From the NCBI GenBank assembly GCA_900491605.1, contig UESW01004415.1, positions 548,094 through 612,093 of the forward strand: a DNA stretch of 64,000 nucleotides, read 5' to 3'. Position numbers and translations under genes: made by a program. The notes beneath the pieces are model-generated. The model did not search any database and was not told the origin of the DNA. It saw only the letters and a program-made list of their open reading frames with translations. The DNA comes from Calamus simplicifolius. Its lineage: Eukaryota; Streptophyta; Magnoliopsida; Arecales; Arecaceae. Numbering within the stretch: the stretch's first letter is position 1; the number at the start of each line of letters is the position of its first letter. Positions 44,338 to 54,306 of this stretch are shown piece by piece.

Positions 44338-45006
44338 GGCATCATTTGATTAACGATAATATAATATTACATAAAATCTTATGTTCATGCTAATCGATCT
44401 TGCAATGGGTAATCAGATTTTAAGAAATAAAAAATTATCATATTAGTTTATAATAATAAAATACATATTCAGTTACCATATTTTTAAACTTTATTTGAAT
44501 TTATTATAAATATTTTTATATTTTAAACGACCCTTTTTTTATTTTTGCTAGAATATGAAATGTTTTTATAAAAATTAAAATTATTTATCAATTAATTTTA
44601 GAAATGTTATATATTAAAATATTATAAATATTTAATATATATAACATAAGATAATTATAATATTATTAAATATCCCTTATATATATATTAATGTATAATA
44701 TATAAATATTTAGTAATATATTATATAATTATTTAATATGAAAAGAACATAAATATTAATAATTTAAAATTTATATTAATATAAAATATTTATATAAAAG
44801 CTATGAGTGTAGTTTAAGATTATCAAACTTTATTAATCTCAGATACCAATCTTTCATATAGAAATCAAATTATTATAATTTATGGTAACCCTAAATTATC
44901 AGGAATCAAATATTATCACTTAAAATACTATATTTAATTGCAAACAAGGTAATTTGCATGGTAATCATAGATTATCAAGGTAGAATATCATAAATTAAAT
45001 GGTTCC
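44338..45006. mobile_element. PIF/Harbinger-type MITE, 669 bp
   Basis: The ends are GGCATCATTTGATTAACGAT and, inverted, GGAACCATTTAATTTATGAT, matching at 16 of 21 positions. They are flanked by TAA (44,335-44,337 and 45,007-45,009). The interior is AT-rich with no ORF. The TIR resembles that of the element at 37,527. Confidence 0.65.
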
Positions 45007-45009
45007 TAA

Positions 45010-46069
45010 GGATACCAGAGTCATTGAAGTTTTGTTGCTGTTATTTATAATGAAGAAGAAGTTATTTTCAGTAGTAATTTTTTGGGATCGTTTCTTCTTA
45101 TCCCGTTAACTTGACCGTTATAGGTTTTTTTGCATGAGTATCTTTTATGTTGTTCGAATAGTTGTTGCAATTTTTTGCATAAGAATTTTCTATTTTGTTT
45201 GAATAGCTTTTTTTAGCAAGTTACTTTTTTTATAAAAAAACTATCTATATGTGGCCGCTTATAATTGGGTAAGTGGCCAAGCACCATCTTGCCACGTTCC
45301 ATTCAATTCAATATGTTTAACAATTTTCTATAATCGATCGATGACATAATAATTTTTAGATAGAAATAATATTGCTAATTAATATTGATATAGAAAAAGA
45401 GGACAACATAATGTTGCCATTTGGGTCGCATGAAGCCTACTCTTACATCTATATCCATGACAACATACTACAAGCTTGATAAGAAATTGTCTTTTGATAA
45501 AGAATGTGTTATGATAAAAGAGCTTAGGGGACAAAATAAAAAAAGTAGAATTAGATAAGAGAGCAAATATAAAAGAATTTATATGGTTCAATTTATTTAT
45601 GTACGTCCACGAGTGAAAGAGAGCAGAAAATTTTACTATAAAAAATATTAGAAGATTACAAGAATTATTTTTTATCAAAACTTTAGAATTACAAGAATTT
45701 CTCCTCCATTAGAAACTCTCTCTCACAAATTCGTAGACATGCCCATACTTAATAGGATTCTCTTTTGAACTCTCATAATAATTTTTTGAGTTGCTTGAGA
45801 TATTTTAAAGGTTAGGGCTACATGTGCTTATATAGAGGAGGAATGTATAATGTACTTCAAGGACTGGAACTAAAGTTTGACACATTTATAGAATATACCT
45901 TACTTTGTCTTCTAATTCCAAGACTATGCAAATTAAGATTAAAATTATCTGAAAATATATCCTTTTTGGGCTTGTGAATTTCAAAACAAATTCTAACAAA
46001 ATGACATCTTTTTTTTAAGGGGAGCTTTTTCTTTGAAAAGTGAAAGAACGTTAGCGGGTTTTATTATCT
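45010..46069. other. AT-rich intergenic stretch
   Basis: I recognise no gene. A short 99-residue minus-strand frame at 45,379-45,678 is low complexity and unsupported. Confidence 0.5.
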
Positions 46070-47110
46070 AATCAATTGAGGAGATATTTGCAGGAAGAAA
46101 AAAGTAGGAGAATTGGACATCAAAAATCTCAAAAATATGAATATGTCTTTACTAACCAAATGGGCTTAAAAATTCTTAATAAGAATAAGGAAAGATAGTA
46201 ATCCTTAGTTAAATTAGTCTTTAAAGCCGACTACTTAAGGTATCAATTTCTTTTGTAGGGAAAGAAGAGATGACGGAAAGTATATCCTTGAATTTGAAAG
46301 AATGTTGTATATTTCTAGAACTGTGCATCCTTCAGACTAAGGAATGGGCAAAGGATTAGAGTCTGAGAGGATCATTGGGTAGCTCCTATTCGCTTGTCAA
46401 ATATTTTTGAGAATTTGTATGAGTGAGCATATGTAAAGCTTAAGTCTGTGTCTTTATTTTAGAGTCCCTTGACATAGCAATGAAGAATTTAATTGTTTGG
46501 CCCTCTCGCATTTTCTAAGTATTCTTAGTTTTGGCAACTCTAGAGTCTTCTCTCTATTGTTCAATACCATAGACAGATATGCTAATACAAAAGCTTTATA
46601 TTAACGATAGATATAGTAGAAATTTTGATATAAATTTATTAACCATCAAGAAATAAAGTATTCTTCTGATTGGTCTTGCATAACAAGCTACGTATATGAG
46701 ACAATTTAGTGATGAAAGTTTGGTTGATGAGCTTTTGATGTATGCTTTGTAGGAGCCAGGAGTACATAGACCACCTATTTATTAGATGTTCGTTCTCAAG
46801 ATTGATATCTTGCCAATGGGATTGATTTGAATACATTAATTTCTAGTATATCAAGGCTTTGGTCTGAATGAGAGGGAAAAAATGTCTGTTGTAAGGAAGA
46901 AAAATTGGACCAACTAATCATATTTTTCATGTGGTACATTTAGAATGATGAAAGGAACTTTAGGATTTTCCTTGCAAAGAACTTCTCTCATCATTGGTTC
47001 GCCATAAGATTATAGGCAGCTTCATTTTGTGGGATAACCTCTATCTAATAAAGTAGCTAAATTCTCATAAAATTTTTTTGCACTTTCTTTCTTTCATTTC
47101 TTCTTTAGCT
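46070..47110 (+). pseudogene. Decayed 3' end of a LINE (RT C-terminus and zf-RVT)
   Basis: The plus-strand translation begins with 'LDIKNLKNMNMSLLTKWA' (46,105-46,158), the plant L1 phrase after the RT palm. Further on, 'CMLCRSQEYIDHLFIRCSFS' at about 46,739-46,800 has the C-x2-C...H-x4-C pattern of the zf-RVT domain. After that 'RHKIIGSFILWDNLY' and a hydrophobic tail can be read. Many stops and probable frameshifts occur. The element is 5'-truncated, as LINE copies usually are, and is followed 70 bp later by a long (TA)n. Confidence 0.72.
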
Positions 47111-47180
47111 CTTATGTAAATTCTTATGGTTTTAATAAATTTTTCCGTAGAAAGCTCTCCTCCCTAACTATTGCTTCAAA

Positions 47181-47182
<2 letters not shown>

Positions 47183-47267
<85 letters not shown>
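47183..47267. repeat. (TA)n microsatellite, about 42 units
   Basis: An uninterrupted AT dinucleotide run of about 85 bp, the longest simple repeat in the window, just downstream of the LINE relic. Confidence 0.95.
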
Positions 47268-47270
<3 letters not shown>

Positions 47271-50100
47271 TTTTAAGACAGTTGACATCTATTTCCATAT
47301 ATATAAAATGGAAATAAAATCTGGAGGCGTGCACCCATGCATATAATAGTTTGTGATGCTTTATTTATCAAACTGAATTTGGAATCCCATGACATTTTGC
47401 GCCGATTATTTTAGGAAGGATAGCTTGGAGTGCAATGGTTGACCCTTGATCAGAAAATGTATGGTAGTCTGTAGTTCTTCTTGGACAAGTAGGATACTAA
47501 TATAAATAGGAGTTGATTCATGCACCTGGCCGGTTATGTGGCATATTTGACATGTGGAGTAGTGCTTTGAAGAATAAACATATTGTTCTTCGATTGCTTA
47601 AAGGAAAGGTTTAATGGAAGTCGGCCATTACTTGCTTAATAATTATGAGCAGGAAGATGTTTGCTTAGCCTCTTAATTAGTCCAATGGATGCCAAGCTGT
47701 TGAATTTTTTGGCACGATTCTTTGTTCCTGATCCTTCCTGTGACAGTACCATAAGTTTTGGTTTAGTTAAACTGAGATTGATCAAAAGTCAAACTTCGGT
47801 TTTCTCAAAAACTAAAAGAATGCGCAGGTGATTTTAAAAGTTCAATCTTTTGAGCTCCGGCAAAGATTGCCGGCCACGGGGAGCAAGCTATAATTAAAAT
47901 CACAGGATATATATATCTTGCGTGCAAATAGGGGGGGGGGGGGGAACAAAATATATTAAAAACCTTGATTTTATTATATATATATATATACTTTGAAACC
48001 GTAGTGCTAAGGATCTTGGTAGTTTTCAAGGCGGTCCTATGAACCTCAGGAGAGAGAAAGCAAGAATAAGACTTTAAGCTTAAGTGTAAACGGATAGTAC
48101 TTTACAACCAGATCATGTCAAAATACTTAAATTAAGCATGCTAGCTAGGGTGAGAGAAGTACCAAGGTGAGTCCTTTTGTTCGATCAGAAGGAAGGGGAA
48201 ACATCACAACTTTTTTCTTTCTTTTTTTTTGTTGAAAGAAAAGCCAACACGGATCTAAAGAGAGAGCAATAAATCTGGCATCCATATCTTACCACAAGAG
48301 GCTACACTTGACATACAAATTTCAGCTACACAGCAGAAGGAAACTATACAATAAAACCTCCTTAGTGTTGGGCTATTAATTTGCGTTTGCTACTGGAAAT
48401 TTTTAGACTGCCTTCTTACCTAAGCAATCCTATATAAACCTTCCTCTTCATCATCCTAATCAATCCACTCATACTACTATTAGTTCACAGGGAAATTTTG
48501 GAATCCTCTTCATTCTTCTAATAGTTTAAAGAAAATAACTTATTAAGAACTGAGGTGGAGAAACAACCGCAAGCAGAAGTTGGCGTCTATATATAAACAA
48601 ACTTTGCATTCAAATAACCCACAAATCAAGGTGTTGCGAGAGCCTGGTATAATATCTATTGACGAAAAAGAAATATGGTATATTTTCGACATGATAACTA
48701 GTGGACTGAAAAATTAAACACACCCTCTGCCACTCGTCGATAAATTATCGATCATACTCGTTTCAGCAGCAGTTGGTAGCTGCACAAGTCCTTCCTTCTT
48801 CTCTTTGAATAACCATTATCATCACACATTCACATGTCGCATGTAGCAGTCCAACACCCATTATCCTGCCCATAGATTTGAGATTCTGGCCTTCGTCGTT
48901 GGTTGGGCATCAAATGCGGGGGAACAAGCCACACTTGAGCCTTGGTTGCCACCTCAGGCCTCCATGAGTACGTCATACCTTACCTCACTGTTAGGGTGGT
49001 TGCCATATAAAAATTTATGGTCAATATGAAGTAACCTATGAAGATGGGCACCCATGCCACCTTATGTGCTGCACCTGATTCTTATGGCTGAAAGAAACTG
49101 ACGTAATACAAACTAAATGCCATCTTGTTTGGATATAATGAGGTTTAGATATAGGTACCTTGTCTCACACAATACCTAATATTTTGCTTTTCCAAGGTTT
49201 CGGTGGGTATCTGGGAGTTTATCAATGCATCGAATCCAGGGATGTGTGCTGAGTTAATTATCATGTACAAGTGCCTACCCTAAGCCCATTAAACGGATGG
49301 CACTACGAGGCAGTGATACTGACTTCCAAATGGGAGTTGCCTCGGGCAACAGATAGCCACAAAACATATACGAAGGTGGATATTTTTGTCCAGTCTAATA
49401 ATCCAAGTTCCCTTCGGTTATTGAGATAGGTGGAGGGACAAGTTATTCACCCATCATCATGGCCACTTGGCCAGACTAAGTGGACGTGCTGGGCAATTGA
49501 GTAGGACATATTGCGTACGACAAATGATCTCTTCCATGGTATCGTTTGCTTTGATAGATCTGGTCTATCGGCCATATATAAACCAAATCTATCTAAGAAT
49601 GGCTTGTTCAAATGGAGAGCTACTGAACGCACTCACATATATGCAATTGGGTCCCAGAGATGGCACTTCTTTCTTGCAAGGTTTGATCGTGTATGAGATT
49701 TAGAATTCAAGCTCTAGTGATAGAATTAAACATATATATATAGTACTTTTTTTGAAAATAAATAACAGATGAATCTCATATATGATATCGGAATCGATCT
49801 GTATGTACAAAAGTTGATGGGTGTAAGAAAAAAAATTTATAGTAAAATTTTATCATGATATGAAGCCATTCTTACAACACTAATAATTTTATTTGAGATA
49901 GATTCTAATTAACTTACACAGATAATATCACATTATAAAAAAAATATAAAATCTTAAAATAATCTTATATCGGATTAAAAAAAAAGTTTATAGTGCTTAT
50001 AACCTAAGCCCATCTAGTATTAATTAATTTATACTTAAGTTTTAAAAATTATATATTTTTGATTAATTAATATATTAATTAAATTAGCAAGTAAACTTCA
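47268..50100. other. Intergenic stretch
   Basis: No gene recognised. A G homopolymer of 12-13 bases lies at about 47,931-47,943 and (TA)n at 47,977-47,990. Frames of 60-80 codons at 49,447-49,703 overlap on both strands and show no family features. Confidence 0.5.
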
Positions 50101-50178
50101 GGGCACCATAGTTTTGGTGCCCATGCCGGACTTGATTTATCATATTAGCTTTACGCTCAGGATACGTCATCCTGAGCG
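50101..50178. repeat. Two perfect adjacent hairpins
   Basis: Hairpin 1 is 50,101-50,122 (8-nt stem GGGCACCA/TGGTGCCC, 6-nt loop). Hairpin 2 is 50,154-50,178 (10-nt stem CGCTCAGGAT/ATCCTGAGCG, loop ACGTC). Both are GC-rich islands in AT-rich sequence. They lie about 1.1 kb downstream of the dioxygenase stop codon. Confidence 0.7.
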
Positions 50179-50985
50179 TGCACAGTGGCTCTCTTTTTCC
50201 TCTGCGTCGTGATGGAAATTAAAGTGCTTCTCTTTGGAGAATTTGTCCTTCGCCTCGTGATGGAAAAGGATTAATATTGTCATGTTGTCCTATGCACAGC
50301 AACTTTCTGCAAGCTCTTGAATTTTGAGTCCAATCATTCACATCAATGCATCCATTTTTCATTAATTTTTTTATATGTCACAAAGCCTCAGAATCCTCAA
50401 CAATCTCTTCCTTCAGTCATATCCTTGCAAAAGCGCTCTTCCAACAGCCATGCCCGAGTTAGATGAAGAAAGAAATGAAAAGTCTATAGCAAACTAGGAG
50501 AGGGCCTTGATGAAAAGAAGTCCGAATTCTAAATCTATTAAAACTTGAGCCATTAATTAGTTTTGAGTCTGATCATCTATATATTATGTCAATCTATCTA
50601 CACACGAGGAACACATCATTTCAACGATGCTAAATGCACACCATGCCTTGTCCCCCATCATAAATCTCTTTAAAAAAGATGCAGGCCGGCATAACGTCCA
50701 TGAACTGAAAAGGCCAGCGGACTAGTTGAAAAGCCTAGCTCCAGCCACGTGCCGTCCATATCTTCCACCACATGGCCTGTGTATTAGATACGTGGCAGTG
50801 ATACGATCCCCCATCGTCAAGTGGGTTTGCGTGTTCCCACCGAACATGGTCCTTGAGTCACATATATCTTCTATCTATACTGATACTGGACGACAAGACT
50901 TTAACATGGATATGTTATTATGGGTTAAACAAACAAGCGTCGTACATATACAGCCTTCGATCTCATGTAACTTGATATCCCACCG
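50179..50985. other. Downstream flank of the dioxygenase gene
   Basis: No gene is seen. The 3' UTR of the dioxygenase may end near 50,960 in the minus direction. Confidence 0.45.
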
Positions 50986-50991
50986 TTTATT
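50986..50991 (-). terminator. Candidate poly(A) signal of the dioxygenase gene
   Basis: AATAAA in the minus sense, about 230 bp after the stop codon. The position is reasonable for a plant 3' UTR, but plant signals are loose and other sites are possible. Confidence 0.35.
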
Positions 50992-51223
50992 TGTTTTAAG
51001 ATATTAATTTCTCTGCCTATTTTTTGTTTGTGCGCGTTAAATGAAGCCATGCATAAACGCAGATTAATATAATATAATCTAGAGCTAACAGATGCATGCA
51101 CCACGATGTATAACATCAAACCGATAAACGCCCAATATTATTGTTATACATAGGATGAGAAGCGTCGTTCCACAAGGATTTTGATGCATATAATATACGT
51201 ATAACTGAAGAAGGAGCTCATGA

Positions 51224-52306
51224 TCACATAGCCTTCAATGACTCAACCTGAGTCTTTCCCTTGGGGCCGTTCTTCCTAATATACATCCGATACTCGCTGT
51301 AGGTCATGGGCTGGTAGAGTGGAGGTCGGTCCGGCGTCACAAGCTCACAAGCCGGACCCAGCGGCAGGTCACTCCTGGGGTTGTAGAAGAAGGCGAAGGA
51401 CAGCCGGTCCGCCGCCGCATTCGCCACCACCCGGTGCTCCACGCTCTTGTACGTTGCATTGCTCAGCACCTGTTAATCCAACCTCATCATCAATTAACCT
51501 CCGATCCATTAATTAGTAGAACGTGACATCACGTAGATATATATAATAAAAGTTACAAGGTAGCTAGAATATTAATTTAAAGCTTCAAGTCATAGTCAAC
51601 GCATATGGTGTGTGGTAATTACAGCAAGATCAGATGGATAAGGTGTCCTAGCTTAGCTGGTGGTGGTTTAGATGAAAAGTTGGCATCGCGCGAGCATGCC
51701 ATGTGTTTGATTTGAGTTCAAGCCTAGTGAAACGATGAAAGGGACAAGAAGAGCACGTGGGTGGAATTTGGACTGGACGACCATATGCCAACCCGTTGCT
51801 AGCTTGATATCACTTATCCTATGTAACAGGACACGCATTACAAAGAGTACAGATGGGAACGACATAGCTTTTCATTAACTGTAGTGAAGGAGATGAGCCG
51901 ACTTCGATTCCGAGTTGTTCTTTACTGCCGCCTTACGGTCGCACATAAGACAAGGAGAGCATGAACTTTTATATGGATGATGCATATATATATAAAAAGC
52001 TTGTGACGGTAAAGAAAGCATGGGGACAAACATTAAGTCTTATAGAAGCGGATGAGGAGCACAAGTTTCCCAGCAAAAATGAGCTCAGCCTCTTCTTGCT
52101 ACCAATGGGTTAAAAGCCGGTATTAGGGTTTCGGCACACTTTTGTTACATCATAATTAGCACAGAAGATGACAAACGCCAGGACACGGGCCTTAATTTTG
52201 CGCACGTAGCTAGACACACGTAAAGATTATTATCATTTAAACGTTTTATATTGATTTTCTTTACTTAGATTCAGAATTCTACAGAGAGAGCCGTACGTCT
52301 GGAAGT

Positions 52307-52353
<47 letters not shown>

Positions 52354-53754
52354 TAGAGATTTTTTTTTTTAGGAAAAGAAAAGGAAAAAAAAAAAAAGCT
52401 AACCTGCTATCATTTTCTATTTTTCTTTTGATTCTCAGAATCCAATATTTGTTCCTCAAATTTTCAGGCAAGTGGATTCTATAAATACTGTCACGTGAAT
52501 TATATATATCTATCCTACTCAACAAAGCAAAAAAGGTCATCATCTAAACTCATGTTAAGCTTGAAAAAAGAAAATGTTAAATTTGATTACGGTTATTAAC
52601 TGTTTTAATGTAACTTTTAAAACCTCTTGCGTGTTATTTTCCTGCTTCATGTGCGCAGTATCACACCATGATCATGTGGACGACATATTCCTCGGACTAT
52701 GAATCTCGAAAGGAGCATAATAAGACAACCAAAGGAAGAGAGAGAGAGAGAGAGGGGTGCAGTGGGTGGTGGGGGGAGGAGAGATCACTGGCCTGAACTT
52801 GATCGCCAACGTTGATGACGAACGCATCAGGGAGGGGCTGGACGGTGACCCATGCGTCTCCCTTTCGGACCTGGAGGCCCTTGACCCGCTCGTCGGCCAG
52901 CAGCACCGTCAGAATTCCGGGATCGGAGTGTGCCGAGAGGCCGAAGGTGAGGTCCGGCTGAGGGCACTTAGGGTAATAATTCACCCTAAGAGAACCCCCG
53001 ACCTGGTCTCCTCCAAAAGCCTTCTGAAGGAACTCCACGTCCAAACCCAGACTAATGGACATAACTTTCATCAATAACCCACACAGCCTCTCCATCTCAC
53101 GGCCATACTCTTCTGTAGTATCCCTGAAACAAATCAGAAACGAAAACTCGATCTCATCTCATGGGACAACGTTACTTACATACGTGTTAGGTTCACTTAA
53201 TTACGTTACTTGCCATATATAATTAAGAGACGTCCAGAACTTTAGTTTTGGTACCTGATGGAGGCTGGCTGGCTGGGCCATTTGTCATAGTTCTTCGCTG
53301 ACTGAGGAAGGTATTGGAGGTAGTAGTAGTCACCCCAGTCCAGAATGGCTCCCTTCTTGACGCCGACGCGGCTGCCGTAACCCTCGTAGGTCCTGGGGTT
53401 GTTGGCGTGGGCCTTCTTGGCCTCCGTGGGGAGGCGAAAGAACCCACGCCACACCTCCCGGGTCCTTTCCATGAGCTCATGGTCGACTCCATGGTTCACA
53501 ACCTGGAAGAACCCCCACTCCCGGCACGCATCGGATATGGCGCGCATGGTGGCGCGGCACTCGACCGTCCCCTCCGTCAGCCCTCCGAGGTCAACGATGG
53601 GGATGCTAAGGGTTTTTTTATCAGCAGTAGTAGAGTTCAACGACGGCCGCTCGGATGGCGGCTTGACGTAGCAGTCGGGGATGACGGCGGCGCCGCTCTC
53701 CGACAAGGACTGAACCGGAACAACCGGCTCAGGCCAGTCTTGCAGGCAATCCAT
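51224..53754 (-). CDS. 2-oxoglutarate/Fe(II) dioxygenase, jasmonate-induced oxygenase (JOX/JAO) type
   Basis: This soluble enzyme likely hydroxylates jasmonic acid to the inactive 12-hydroxy form, damping jasmonate signalling. The role comes from family resemblance. Exons on the minus strand are 53,754-53,255, 53,123-52,793 and 51,469-51,224, giving 358 residues, close to the family's usual 350-400. The start at 53,754 (MDCLQDWPEP) is the first in-frame ATG and has GCC before and G after it. Residues about 50-160 form the DIOX_N domain ('REWGFFQVVNHGV', then 'RTYEGYGSRVGVKKGAILDW'). The catalytic core has 'RVNYYPKCPQPDL', iron ligands H232 and D234 in SAHSDPG, H289 in SVEHRVV, and the 2OG-binding R299-L-S301. 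The C-terminus has 'PPLYQPMTYSEYRMYIRKNG'. Intron 1 (131 bp) is GT-AG. Intron 2 (1,323 bp) starts with GC. No stop or frameshift is seen. A different hydroxylase of the same DOXC group is possible. Confidence 0.9.
51470..52792 (-). other. Intron 2 of the dioxygenase gene, GC-AG type
   Basis: The exon 2 end reads TTCAG, followed by GCCAGTGATC. The acceptor reads GGATTAACAG before GTGCTGAGC. Joining at this point keeps the frame (phase 0) and restores the family sequence GDQVQ-VLSN. The only nearby GT would shift the frame. The intron holds (AG)n next to the donor (52,736-52,754) and (TA)n at 52,309-52,348. Intron 1 (53,124-53,254) has normal GTACC...TTTCAG borders. Confidence 0.75.
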
Positions 53755-53846
53755 GGCAACAAACTTGTCAAGAGGCCGGGACAACAAGTACAAATTAAGT
53801 CGTCGTGGCTTGTTGTGTGCCTGGTCCAGCCATAGGTATGGTGGCG

Positions 53847-53854
53847 TATATATA
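53847..53854 (-). promoter_or_regulatory. TATA box of the dioxygenase gene
   Basis: TATATATA in the minus sense, about 95 bp upstream of the start codon. It is preceded by TTTC and a (CTC)n run (53,859-53,883). A transcription start near 53,820 would be expected. Confidence 0.6.
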
Positions 53855-53883
53855 GAAAGAGAGGAGGAGGAGGAGGAGGAGGG

Positions 53884-54275
53884 AGCGGTGGGGGTTAAAG
53901 AGTGAAAACGAGAGGACCGGGTGGTGTAAGGTTTAGGTTTGCACCGTGCTACCCCGGTTAAAGGGACGTTGGTGAAAACGTGCTACAAATAGGGGTTTAG
54001 ACTTTTAGAGGGGATAATGTGGTTCTGTTTGGATTGGATATTGATCAAATTTATGGCTGGTGGGGTCGGGTGAGGTGTCGGGAGGATTTTGAGCTGCGGA
54101 TGGGGGTGCGATTTGAGGGGCGGAGATTGGAGGGTGGAGGAGGTGGTGACGGGATGCTTTTGGGCTTCCGGGGGGGCTCGTGGGCGGAGGAGATGAAGGA
54201 GGCGTGATTCGAGGGAGCGGCGCGGATGGTGGGATGCTCGTGGTGGCAGGCAGCTGGTTGGTTCCCAAATATTAA

Positions 54276-54306
<31 letters not shown>

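Noticed and set aside
53314..53835. 173-residue plus-strand frame opposite dioxygenase exon 1
   Set aside because: It is the antisense shadow of a GC-rich exon. The minus strand carries a clear enzyme domain.
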